From assembly GCA_015847255.1 (NCBI GenBank), contig JADLZK010008784.1, positions 372,001 to 436,000 on the forward strand: a DNA stretch of 64,000 bases. Reading direction: 5' to 3'. The notes beneath the pieces were generated by a model. That model was not told where the DNA came from. It saw only the letters and a list, made by a program, of their open reading frames with translations, and ran no database searches. Source of the DNA: Hyparrhenia diplandra (Eukaryota; Streptophyta; Magnoliopsida; Poales; Poaceae). Made by a program: the position numbers and the translations under genes. Positions 37,621 through 46,851 of the stretch are shown here, in pieces; the stretch's first letter is position 1, and every line of letters begins with the position of its first letter.

Positions 37621-38206
37621 CATGCTTGTGAGGATTGTATAATGTTACTCTTCTTTTGTAGGAAACAAAGCTCCCTGAAGATGTGCCAGATTTATGATTT
37701 GCCAAGGATCTGCTTGTTCTTTAGCAGCTTAGGTACGCTGGATGCTTCACTTTGATTTATTAATACAATCGTGCCTGATAAGTGTCTTTTTAACATACCA
37801 CGTTTTTAACGCCTTCACTGGTGTTGCTTATCACAATAGCAGTGAAGGATTTAGGAATGTAAATTGGATGCCACACATTGACAACACTTAGTTAAGCTGA
37901 AATGTTTTGTGTTTCTATCTGTAAGTTACTTTAAGCTAAAGAGGGAGTTGAACTTGTTGGTGTCATGATTATTTCTCAAAACTGGAAGGCTGATACAAAG
38001 ATGCAGGTTACCAACTTAGAAAATCCTATATAGTTCTGCGAAGCTGATGATTTCACTGCAAGTTGGTCACAAGTGTTTCTTACTCTTTGTTATCATCTGG
38101 AGAAAATAAAACCTGATTGCTCATTTCCTTTATCTTTGTCTGGGTGAAATGGTAAGTCATTTGAAATAATAAGGAAAAAAGCTGACTCAATATCTGTGCT
38201 GCGCAG
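37621..38206 (+). other. AT-rich DNA after the transposase
   Basis: This looks like 3' untranslated or intronic DNA. It may include the intron upstream of the captured NF-YA exon, since a pyrimidine-poor acceptor (tgctgcgcag) ends it at 38206. No coding signal was found. Confidence 0.35.
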
Positions 38207-38375
38207 CCCTACTTCATGAGTCACGGCATCAGCATGCCTTGAAAAGGGCCATGGGAGCTGGAGGTCAGTTTTTGAATTCGAAGTCAGATGACAAGGAAGT
38301 TTTGTACACCAAGTGCAAGCGGGCAGCAGCAAGATGGTGTCAGTCCGTTGTTGTAGGACATGTTCCATAGAAAAA
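38207..38375 (+). pseudogene. NF-YA (HAP2) exon fragment
   Basis: Directly after an AG acceptor the translation gives PY, then with one missing base LHESRHQHALKRA.GAGGQFLNSKSDDKE. This is the DNA-contacting subdomain of NF-YA, whose consensus is KPYLHESRHLHALKR.RGSGGRFLN. The NF-YB/NF-YC interaction helix (YVNAKQYHGILRRRQ) that should come just before is not seen in the preceding kilobase, so only one exon is present. The tail ends at VVGHVP and a stop near 38369. It lies inside the candidate MULE, so it is most simply a captured host gene fragment, no longer able to make an NF-Y subunit. Confidence 0.75.
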
Positions 38376-38892
38376 CATAGACGAGTCGACAGGTTTTGGA
38401 GTCTTGGTTTGGTCCTCTGTTTATTCACCTTTTGTACAACTTTAATACCATTGTGTCCCTTCCCCTAGCTAGCTTCAGTCAGCGCTTCAGAAATTTTAAG
38501 TGTCTAGCATATTGGCTTATTGTTTGCTTTGCGTGAACTTGATTTGGGAGTGGAGTTCATAACCCTACTGTCTATGTGTGCTTTCTCGAATTTTGAGAAT
38601 GTGCTTTCTCGAATTTGGATTTGGAATTTTGCATAATTCCGTGTGGGGTCATTGACTGAGACATAACTAGTAGAGGCAAATGGCAGTCTGAACTCCCTAA
38701 TTGCTGCTGATAATAATCACTTTTTTGCAAGAAAAAATAATTACATTTATTTCTTACGCATCATCACTACTGAAAGCAATCCCTTTCACAATTGACATGC
38801 TATTACTCTTGGCATCATGCTCTACTGTCGCTTGGTTGTGTTTGCAAGTCATGATTATATACGGTGGCATCAATTGCTGGTGGAGTGTCCTC

Positions 38893-38929
<37 letters not shown>

Positions 38930-39118
38930 TGCTGGTTCCTGGTGGAGTGCAGATTATTATTGGCTGAGACGGTTTTCTTTTTGTGCTCTACTAGTATTAG
39001 CAAGTTTGGCGCGGCAGCAATTGGAGTTGGAGACATATCACTCGCCGCATCAAAGTATCTGGCTGACAGCCTACTTGTTGGATTGAGCTAAATAACGCCT
39101 ACATTCCTGTCACACTGG
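38376..39118. other. Non-coding DNA with a long A-run
   Basis: There is a run of about 33 A at 38896-38928. The phrase ctggtggagtg occurs on both sides of it (about 38878 and 38940), but the pattern is not clean enough to call a retroposon. Nothing else was recognised. Confidence 0.35.
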
Positions 39119-39246
39119 ACGACGCGCCAGCCAACATGGTGCGGCTTGAAGGCGCCAGCCCAACGCGCCACCTTCCCAGGCGCGTCGCCAACGCGCTAGC
39201 ACCAGTAGTACGCGCCAACGCGCCAGCACCAGTGGTGCGGCTTGCG
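39119..39246. repeat. GCGCCA/TGGTGCGGCTT motif cluster
   Basis: Short variants of acgcgccag(c)...caccagtggtgcggctt are packed several times within about 130 bp. Related clusters recur at about 44617-44690, 44970-45010 and 45115-45200, all inside the candidate MULE. The motif is partly self-complementary (GGCGCG/CGCGCC). No known family was recognised. Confidence 0.45.
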
Positions 39247-39814
39247 TCTGTTTTTTTTTTCTTTCCTTTTTTTTTTGGGTACGACGTTCTTTTAGCTCAG
39301 CGTCAATGTCTCTATAGTGTTGAAAAGGAATATTACAAGTAACCTTTCAATTCCCGTGTCCGTTCGTTCCAATGGTAGTGTGTAGGGTTCAATTGATAGC
39401 TAGGAATATTTATTGAGATGGCTTAAGATTGACGAATATGTTTTTTAAAAGTCAGGACAACAACTTCATTTGGATTATTGCCGAAACCAAGGGTGAGCGT
39501 ATGTTCCTATTTGAAGCCACTTTGTGGCTACGAAACATACAGGATGGCGACATACTTTGCGGCCACCAAACAAATCAAAGCGGCATGACAAACTGTTTCA
39601 AATATGCAAACTGTTTGTTCTCACACAAATGCAGAAACAAAACGAATATCCAACTTAATGTCAAGTTGCACAGGTAGGTTATCTTTCTCCGGATAAGTTT
39701 GACATCACTAGTACTCAAAACTTGACACGCTGACTTTCAACAAAAGATTGGAGAATAACTCGCCATAGTCACTGTCAGAGATCATGGTCTTGTACCGTGA
39801 CTTCCCAGCAGACT
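39247..39814. other. Unassigned DNA downstream of the PMD gene
   Basis: A T-rich stretch at 39250-39278 is followed by mixed DNA. A plus-strand frame at 39429-39677 is open but shows no recognisable domain. The minus-strand translation just beyond the PMD stop (VKSAGKSRYKT-like) may be the original PMD 3' sequence or untranslated region. Confidence 0.3.
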
Positions 39815-41287
39815 TCACGGTATGTGCTTCTCGACCACGTGGAAGAAAATAAGACCAACGTTTGTACGCCACTCGTCCTGCTCCTCTTTACAGCGAGGAC
39901 TTAGGTAGTCCTGCAACTCACATCGATCCCAAGGATTCCAAGTGACCTGAAATTTTTTTGGCCAGGATACAAATTGATTGTGTGAATGAAGGCAAAACAA
40001 AGGCAACATTGAATAAACATGAGGGTTCTAACATGATACTGTGTCACGCAGTCAAAGTTGTCCGTGTACATCTTGTACCTCCTCTGCGGGTTGCCTCTCA
40101 CTTGCTCCAATTCTTCACCGTCAGGGTGGGCTGCATTTGTCCACAAGTAGAGAGCAGTCGGGCGTACATCCTTGTATTTCCATGGCTGCATTCAGCACGA
40201 ACATGTAATTCCAAATCAGTAGGTAATATGAATTTGACACTAATCACATATATGTGCAAATCAGTACTTACAGGCAACGCTTCAGGAAGAGTGGGCCTCC
40301 CAATTGCAAACCGCTCCCAGCACCAAACCTGTAGTAGGTAACAGCAACCACCTAGGTTGGCGTTTGGGCTCGTCCGACGGCAGGCAACACAGAGCTGGCG
40401 ATACATCCATGCAAGCACTGCACTGCCCCAGCTGTAGGCTCCTATGTCCTCCCATGACTTGCTAAGGATGTCCAAAAACACCCAGCTGATAGTGCTGATA
40501 GTGTTTCCTGACCCATCGGTGAAAAGGAAGCCGCCTAGGAAGCGCCACAACCAAACTTTGGCGTACCTCTGCACTTTTTCCTCTGGTGCTTGGGGGTCCA
40601 GTTGCCCAAAGTTTTCTGCGATCCAGGAGGCACTGACACCAGACGTTCTCCTGAAATTTTATTACATTTACAAACATGCTGCTAAAAAAACAGTACAGCT
40701 CTAGTACTGAAATTTCTCGAATTATTAGACTTTTTTACTTTGATTTCTTTGCCTCCTTGTCGTCTGGACGCACCCCACAGAACTGCTCAACTGCATCCAT
40801 CCATTGGTCACCATCGATGACCCCAGTAACTGGAAGGCCACCTAACTGCAAACCAAGTATATACTTCACGTCCTGCATCGTGATAGTCATCTCGCCGCAA
40901 GGAAGGTGGAAGGTGTGCGTCTCCGGCCTCCACCTGTTTGTTTGTAGTTCAGAAAATGAAACGGTTATTCCAAACCCAAAAAGGAATTGAGGGATTCTAC
41001 ATAAAGCTCAATGAAGAACAAAATGTAATAAGTCGAACCTGTCCACAAGTGCTGTCAGAAGAGCATGATCAAGGTCAGGAAGCCCAGAATTGACTACCCG
41101 CGCCAGCTCAAGGAAGCCAGCACGCCGAATGTACGGCGCATACCGCTCGTCCCAGTGAAGTACACGGCGCACTCGTGGCCGAAGAGGTGCCAGCAACTCC
41201 TGAAGTTCTAGGTCCGCCAAGACGCTGGCTCGGTGTTTCCTTGTCGTACTCGGCGTCAAGAAGGGGGTAGACAGGATGAGTACCCAT
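39815..41287 (-). pseudogene. Plant mobile domain (PMD, MAIN-like) gene
   Basis: The ATG at 41285-41287 follows an acceptor (TTCCAACAG|G). Exon 1 (41287-41039) reads MGTHPVYPLLDAEYD, then after one shift RKHRASVLAD, LHWDERYAPYIRRAGFLELARVVNSGLPDLDHALLTALVDR, ending at a GT donor. Exon 2 (about 40933-40730) reads WRPETHTFHLPCGEMTITMQD and YILGLQLGGLPVTG. Exon 3 (40651-40270) reads YAKVWLWRFLGGFLFTDGSGN and WEDIGAYSWGSAVLAWMYRQLC, then GCCYLLQVWCWERFAIGRP. The next exons give PWKYKDVRPTALYLW, then VTWNPWDRCELQDYL and VVEKHIP followed by TGA at 39815. PMD proteins occur as host genes (MAIN/MAIL) and as transposon genes, often mislabelled phosphatase 7 long form; their biochemical role in transposons is not settled. 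At least one frameshift (near 41235) breaks it. Confidence 0.8.
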
Positions 41288-41416
41288 CCTGTTGGAAAGT
41301 TCAAAATTTAAGTTTACAGGAAAATTGCTTACAGGACAACATCACTGAAAAATCAATGTGGAAAATACAGCAAGGCTAAAAGGCAAAAAAAAAAATTATA
41401 TAAATCAGATATTTAC

Positions 41417-41479
41417 ACGATAATGAACTTTAATTTTGTCTCCTTTGTGTGCTTCCAGGGTACATGACTCAGGCTTGTA
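41417..41479 (-). pseudogene. FKBP15-type prolyl isomerase exon fragment
   Basis: After a strong acceptor on the minus strand (TTTGTCTTCCTTTCAG) a 63-bp exon reads YKPESCTLEAHKGDKIKVHY and one more residue, then runs into GTAAAT. This matches the start of the FKBP domain in the secreted plant FKBP15 group (usual form VKYKP..C..QAHKGDKVKVHYRG). No further FKBP exons are seen. It sits just upstream of the PMD start in the same orientation, with an open GC-rich exon ending AAG|GTGACG farther upstream (about 41917). A PMD transcript could therefore include it. It is probably a captured fragment and has no isomerase function by itself. Confidence 0.7.
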
Positions 41480-41899
41480 CTGAAAGGAAGACAAACAAGA
41501 GAAAATCAATGCCACACAGGATCAAAGGAAACCTCTTTTCAAAATGGAACACGAAAACTACAGCTTATTCTTATTGTTAAATCAAATATTTGATAATACT
41601 GTAACTGCATAAGAATAAGCAGAACCCGATGACATGAAGTTTTCCACTATCACACTCTGTCACCAATTATTCTATTTCTAATTATCATTATTCAATGATT
41701 CATGGTTTTCCGTTTCAACTTTGATGTGGTAGCCATAATCCAAAAGGAGCAAAACAGAAGATATAAACTTTGAATAAACAGTTTGGGTCCCCTTGTTCTA
41801 GCTAAACAGTTTGGGTCCCAAATAATGAAGTTCCCCAATTCGGCAATATTCTCGTACCAACACACAAAAAGATGACAATTTGAAACTGCACGCGTTCAG

Positions 41900-42420
41900 A
41901 GAAGAGAACGCTACGTCACCTTGAGGAGGAGGAGGCGTACGTGGGCGGCGGCGGCGAGGTACGGGCGCTGGTGGCGAACACTTCGTCGTACGCTAGGGCC
42001 ACCGAAAAGCGCCGAACACGTCGTCGTACGCCAGGGCCACCGAAAAGCGCCGAACACGGCCGTCGTCGTACCACGGCGCTGCGGCGGCGGGAACGGTGTC
42101 GGCGGGAAGTGCGGCGGCGGCCGCTCCGGCGCCTCAGGCAACAACTGGAGGCGGCAAAGGCGTGAGCGGGGAGTGCGTAACGGCTTGAGCGGGGAGTGTG
42201 TGACGGCGTGAGCGGGGAGTGCGGCGGTGGTGCCTCCCGCACCGACTGCCGGCGGCGATCCCCGACACCCTAACCCTAACGCGCGGAGAACGAAAGTGAA
42301 TGAGGGAGGGACGGGAGGCCGCACGCGGATGGCTTCAACAGAGGCAGAGCTTCAGTTGGCTGGGCCGCGTAGGGCTGTGGCCCAGCAAACTAGTTGGGCT
42401 CCCGTTTAGGTATCTTGCAG
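41900..42420 (-). promoter_or_regulatory. Promoter and first exon region of the PMD-side transcript
   Basis: On the minus strand this region has several TGGGCC/GGGCCA elements (42357-42400), then TTAGGGTTAGGG (about 42270-42282), then GC-rich DNA ending in a splice donor (CTCAAG|GTGACG, about 41917). Site II (TGGGCY) plus telo-box combinations are known in plant promoters of growth-related genes. The encoded frame (42324-41911) is GC-biased and unrecognised. It could be a captured FKBP15-type promoter and first exon, given the fragment at 41417. Confidence 0.4.
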
Positions 42421-42457
42421 TTTTTTTTTTTTTTTTTGAGGGGTAGGTATCTTGCAG
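42407..42457 (-). repeat. Tail-only retroposon flanked by 14-bp direct repeats
   Basis: Two perfect copies of taggtatcttgcag (42407-42420 and 42444-42457) flank 17 T followed by gagggg. On the minus strand this is CCCCTC plus a poly(A) tail between target-site duplications, the mark of a LINE-mediated insertion truncated almost to its tail. Confidence 0.6.
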
Positions 42458-42574
42458 TTGAAGTCCCTTTTGCAAAACTTTTTTTAAGAAAACATTTAAC
42501 TAGTAATTGAAGCTTTTCAAGACTAATTTTTTTGGCAACATTTCAATACTAATTTGAAAAAAAAAAAATCCAAA

Positions 42575-43560
42575 CTAACATATTGTGTGCATCTACGTAA
42601 TTTTGTGAGCATTATAATTATTTATCGCTTTACTCAAAAATAAATGTTAAAATACCCTATTCTATCTTGAAAAATTTAAACACTTGCGTGGACACACCAT
42701 TTTGGTATATAGTCATGAGAAAAAGGTTTCAAAGGATACGGATGAAGTGGTGATACAAATCATCACAAAGACATACATGTCTCACTACGACCAATATGAG
42801 TATGCGAGAGATGTCGCCACATGTGAGACTTGTATATCACCACTATCGCGAAAAACATCCGAGACTTTAATAGGGTGTTCAAGGAGCTAAAATGAGATGT
42901 TGTGTGCATCTGTGCAATTTTTTTGAGCAAGATTACCTATTATTGTAATTTTTTGTTGATTTACTATAGAATAAATGCTAAAATACTCTAACCTAACTAG
43001 AAAAATCTAAAAACTTGCATAGACATATCATTTTAATGTATAGTCATGAGAAAAAAGTTTCAGTTGATTCGACAAAGTGGTGGTGCACATCCTCACAAAG
43101 TCATACACGTCTCACTACGACCAATGTGATTTGTGTGAGATGTTGCCACATGTGAGATATGTATATCACTACCATCTCCAAATCATCTCGAGACTTTAAT
43201 AGGGTGTTCAAGGAGCTAAGGCGAGATGTTGTGTGCATCTGTGCAATTTTCAAAGCACATTTACCTATTATTTTATTTATTTGTCCAATTACTCAAGAAT
43301 AAATGTTAAAATCCCCTAATCTCACTAGAAAAACCTAAAAACTTGCATAGACACACCATTTTGGTGCATAATCATGAGATAAAAGTTTCAATTGATTCGG
43401 GACAAAGTGGTGGTGCATGCAGACACACCACATTTCTCACAAAGACATATGTCTCAATATGACTAATGTGACTATGTGTGAGATGTCGCCACATGTGAGA
43501 TATGCATGTCGCCACCATCTCCAAATCATCTCGAATCTTTTAATACGGTCTTTATGGGCC
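42575..43560. repeat. Tandem repeat, three units of about 320-330 bp
   Basis: The phrase ttgtgtgcatctgtgcaattt (or a close variant) starts units at about 42583, 42901 and 43229. Each continues through ctaaaata/atcccctaa, acttgcatagacacaccattttggt, catgagaaaaaggtttca, a cacaaagacatacatgtctcactacgacc phrase and ccacatgtgaga...tatcac, ending near a tttaata(g/c)ggt phrase. Units differ by substitutions and small indels. No coding function is visible. Confidence 0.8.
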
Positions 43561-43627
43561 AAAAAATGATGTAAAAATAATATGGAGAAAGCAAAATATG
43601 ATGAAATAACAAAAAATATTGTAAAAG

Positions 43628-43702
43628 CAAAAAAACGCCTATGGGTTTCAAACACGGGAGCCGGAGACCAAACTCTACCGCCAAAACCATTATGCCACTC
43701 AA
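43628..43702 (-). other. tRNA-like pol III unit (tRNA pseudogene or SINE head)
   Basis: On the minus strand there is an A-box-like TGGCATAATGG (43687-43697) and, 33 bases later, a B-box-like GTTTGAAACCC (43643-43653). Then comes CATAGGCG followed by seven T (43630-43636), a pol III terminator. Acceptor-stem pairing is not evident, so a working tRNA is unlikely. A similar A-box phrase (TAGCATAATGGTTAGAGC) lies at about 45028-45045 with related downstream DNA but no B-box. Confidence 0.35.
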
Positions 43703-43881
43703 GTCATGTTTGGTATGTGTCCATCGACGGATTGTTTTAACCTTGAAGTGAGGATTGGGAGCCGGCCCAAGTGCGCATCTTGGTGACGGGAAGGTCCAGA
43801 GCGCCGGCCCAACACCCCGCCCACCCCGGGCGGCAAGAACAAAACGCACCTAGAGACGAGGAAACCCTATGATGGTGCTCC

Positions 43882-44446
43882 TATAAAAAGTCTCGTACCC
43901 TATCATTCCCACGGCGTAACTAATTACTAGAATTTCACCACCACCACCACGGCGGCGGCACCCTAGGTTCGAGTGATTCCGATCGGCGGTGATAGAGGTG
44001 GGTACCGAAGTCGCAACATGTCGAGCCCCAAGCACGCCCGGATGCGGCGAATGGAGGAAAAGGTAAAAGGGCGGCGATTGAAGAAAAAAGGTAAAAGGGC
44101 GGCGTGCTCATCGGGAAAGAAGAAAGCGGTCAACGGCGAAGAGGACCAAACGAGATTGGGAGCGATGGGATTGGGAGCCGACCCCTCGCCAGAGAAGAAG
44201 GTAAGAGAAATCCCCCTCTCCCATGATGGTTCCTATTTCTTTCTCAATACACGACCTCCGATATGGTCAATTTCGTCGACCATTTTTTTTTTTTTTGTCT
44301 TGCGGGTTTTCGATATTGATGACGAAGACCTGTTCACTCCTATCCAAAAGAAGATCAGAGATGCAATTAAAAAAGCTAAGAAAGAAGTCAAAAGGACATC
44401 TTTCGCATGGCGGAGAGGACATATGACCATGTTTGCGTTCAGCTAG
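43882..44446 (+). CDS. Small basic nuclear-type protein, unknown
   Basis: A TATA box (CTATAAAAAG, 43882-43888) is about 130 bases upstream of the ATG at 44018. The frame gives MSSPKHARMRRMEEKVKGRR and more lysine/arginine-rich sequence up to SPEKK, followed by a good donor (AAGAAG|GTAAGAG, 44200/44201). After a T-rich stretch the same frame continues VFDIDDEDLFTPIQKKIRDA ... HMTMFAFS and TAG (44444-44446). The expected acceptor AG before GTTTTC is GG here (44304-44305). The 105-base putative intron has no stop, so the frame is open even if retained. Spliced it would be about 107 residues. I do not recognise the family. Clusters of KR residues suggest nuclear targeting. It lies inside the candidate MULE and may be a captured or element gene. 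Confidence 0.4.
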
Positions 44447-45666
44447 ATATGATGTATTACGACATGCGTATATGATGTAGTACAACATGCCTTAGTCTCA
44501 GTAACTAGGGCAAGTAGTCATTTGCATGATTCAATAAAAAAATTCTTGTGATGGTGAGGAAATAATATTGGTTTACGTACATCGATCTTGAATGTACGCA
44601 CGCCAAGTAACGATTAAGGTATGCCGCACCACCCTGCTAGGGTGCGTCACGAACGCTCCACCCCTTTGGCGCGGCTTCACGCGTTATACGTTCGGTCCAG
44701 TTTCCTTTCAGTGTTGCTTTATGCTAAACTAAAAAAAAACTGTTGCATTAGTCTTGGCAGATCCTCACTTCCAGGATTTCAGACTTTCAGTGCTGCAGCG
44801 TTCGCGGGGGAGAGCCGACGGCTCGCGCAGCGCCCAAGCCGCCAAGATGGTTGGCGCGTCGTCGCCGCACCAAGACATATTCATAGTAGTCATCGTGACA
44901 TCGATCTCGCAATCACGCGGTCGGTCGAGAGAACGGCAAGCAACAAATCCACAAGTAAAGCAGCCGCATCCCCGCTTGGCGCGTCACCAACGCGCCACCC
45001 GGCCCGAGCGGTTCTAGATATCAAGCTCTAACCATTATGCTACTGAAGTGTCTTTGTTATGTGTCCAACTTAAGTATCTTTTAACTTCAGTAGGCGAGGA
45101 TCGGGAGCCGGCCCATTACCTGAACAACCCATGTGCGGCTTCAACGCACCAACCACCAGGGTGCGGCTCCAACGCGCCAGCTACCATGGTGCGGCTACCT
45201 TGCTGATATACTCCAGCAGCTAATTTGACTGTTATTCATAGGATAATCGGGACGACTTAATTTCCCAAACCAAACACCGTGCGACCGTGGTCACATTTAT
45301 GAATAGCAGACTCTGCATAGTTCATTGTTCACTGTATGATTGTACTACATCTCATTCTCACCTCACATCTAACCCCTGTTATGCATCTAACAGAGATATG
45401 TTCAGGACACACAACAGATCAGTGAACTGACAAACCTAAAACAGCTACCTGCTAAAGCTAATTAAACTACATCAACCCTCTCATCTCATCTTCTTTACAA
45501 GTCATATTGTTGACAGGCATGCCCTCTATGCCTTGAAAGTGGCACCATTATCTGTTGGATCAGCTGAAAAACAACCAAACATCAGCAGATGACCTGTTTC
45601 CTTTGGAAGAAAAACAAACATGGAATTCCTATCAAACAAGTGCTTGACTAAAAGCATCAGACAACA
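44447..45666. other. Unassigned DNA with GCGCCA/GGTGCGGCT motif clusters
   Basis: It contains motif clusters at about 44617-44690, 44970-45010 and 45115-45200 related to 39119-39246. It also contains a segment (about 45010-45120) similar to 43660-43780, both with cattatg, ttatgtgtcc and gggagccggccca phrases. The stretch 45240-45660 is AT-rich with no gene signal. It could be 3' DNA of the minus-strand frame that ends at 45667. Confidence 0.4.
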
Positions 45667-46533
45667 TTAATCCGGCGTGTCTGTTCGCCGTTCATTCTCA
45701 GCCAGCTGAAACAGTGCCTGCAGAGCTGAAACATGAGCACTATGCAAGCGAACAAGCAGGTCGATGACAAGGCCGACGTCGATCCGTGCAGCATGGAGTA
45801 GAACGGCTTCCCGCCGCCCTGGCGTGCACGAGGATGGGGTTGAGCAGGTGACCTCCCGAAGTTGGCGGCCTTGTGGAGCGACGGAGCTCGCAAGCGGAAG
45901 AGCGGCCACGCCGGGCGCCGACGGGCGAGCGCCCGCTGGTCGATGGTGGGGACCGCGCGGTGGCGTGAGGTCGAGCATTAATCCGACGAGGAGTAGTCGG
46001 CGGCACCGGAAGCCCTCGAACTTCGGCGTGCGGCACCACTGGGTTAGTCGCGCCACACCCCTGGCTGTGCTGGACGTAGAGCTACAACGGGAGCACGCCC
46101 CCGGTTGTTGGGACGGCGGCGACATCTCCGCTTCGCCCCACTCCAAGATCCGTTGTCGTGGTCGTGGTGGTGTCGGCCGCCGCCGCCATGATGCGGTACC
46201 GGCGGTGGTTCCTGGCCGGTGGCGACCTCGGGCGGTCACGAAAAGTGCTATCGGCGTGCCGTTGCCATCGGCGGGGATGGGGAAATCCACGGCCGCGCCG
46301 CGGCCCGAGGAAGAACCGCACACGCCGCTCCTTGATCCAAACTGGGACGGACTCGATGCACAACCGCTCGGGATCGCCTTCGCCCAGTCGCGCAGAAAGG
46401 GCGCTGGGTTCACGCCGCCTTTCGGGCATGGGGTAGATCTCCCATCGCACGCTCCCGACGCCGTTGCCGGCGCCGGCGCCCACTTCCTTCTCACGGCGAG
46501 ATGCGACCAAATGACACAAACCCTAGAAATCAA
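45667..46533 (-). CDS. GC-rich open frame, unknown, possibly captured exons
   Basis: A 288-codon frame lies just inside the right MULE end. Its last part (LLVRLHSAHVSALQALFQLA then ENERRTDTPD and TAA) has a more natural protein composition than the alanine/arginine/proline-rich rest. Competing long frames exist on both strands over the same bases, as expected at this GC content, so the start and true frame are uncertain. The upstream minus-strand DNA (ctagggtttgtg at about 46520) resembles a 5' leader. No domain was recognised. Confidence 0.25.
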   Translation of the reverse strand: MISRVCVIWSHLAVRRKWAPAPATASGACDGRSTPCPKGGVNPAPFLRDWAKAIPSGCASSPSQFGSRSGVCGSSSGRGAAVDFPIPADGNGTPIALFVTARGRHRPGTTAGTASWRRRPTPPRPRQRILEWGEAEMSPPSQQPGACSRCSSTSSTARGVARLTQWCRTPKFEGFRCRRLLLVGLMLDLTPPRGPHHRPAGARPSAPGVAALPLASSVAPQGRQLREVTCSTPSSCTPGRREAVLLHAARIDVGLVIDLLVRLHSAHVSALQALFQLAENERRTDTPD

Positions 46534-46835
46534 ACTATAGAACTTGAATTATAGACACTCTAACTATACAAGTCCAAACAACTTTGTTACAATTATGAAT
46601 GTACAGTTTTACCCTCGGTTAAAAAATAGAACTACGAAAAAGCAATTAACACTCATTTATTTAGGATTCAATTACCACAAAATTTTAGAGGCGTTGGGAG
46701 GCGTTACATCTCATATGGCCCACATGTCATAGACACAGGGGAAACGCCTCGGGCACGCCTCTCCCTTAACGCTCCCAACGCTTTTTCATTTTGGGCCCAC
46801 ATGTCATACACACAGGAAACGCCTCCAGACGCCTC

Positions 46836-46851
46836 TCCAACCATTGTAAAA
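46836..46851. repeat. Right terminal inverted repeat of the candidate MULE
   Basis: TCCAACCATTGTAAAA is the exact reverse complement of 34353-34368. Confidence 0.55.

Larger units (their letters stand above)
34353..46851. mobile_element. Candidate Mutator-like element with FAR1 transposase and PMD gene
   Basis: A 16-bp perfect inverted repeat, TTTTACAATGGTTGGA, is found at 34353-34368 and, reversed, at 46836-46851. Both ends continue into sequences with repeated gcc/aatgcctccc or gacgcctcc motifs. The span is about 12.5 kb. Inside are a FAR1-type transposase relic (plus), a convergent plant mobile domain gene (minus), fragments resembling NF-YA and FKBP15 exons, a tandem repeat, and a small basic-protein gene. 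The flanks share only aaatt (aaattgagc / aaattcaaa), so a clean 9-bp duplication was not seen. The two ends could also belong to separate elements. Confidence 0.5.

Noticed and set aside
38877..38950. Long A-run as a retroposon tail
   Set aside because: The repeated phrase ctggtggagtg is not placed cleanly at both insert edges, so the A-run may be simple slippage.
42265..42285. Interstitial telomere repeat (ccctaaccctaac)
   Set aside because: There are only two units, in a leader/promoter setting. A telo-box-type promoter element is the simpler reading.
42575..43560. Repeat array as a CRISPR
   Set aside because: Units are over 300 bp, diverge by indels, have no spacer structure, and the sequence is plant nuclear DNA.
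45764..46540. 258-codon plus-strand frame
   Set aside because: It is antisense to the minus-strand frame over the same GC-rich bases, and no domain or start context supports it.
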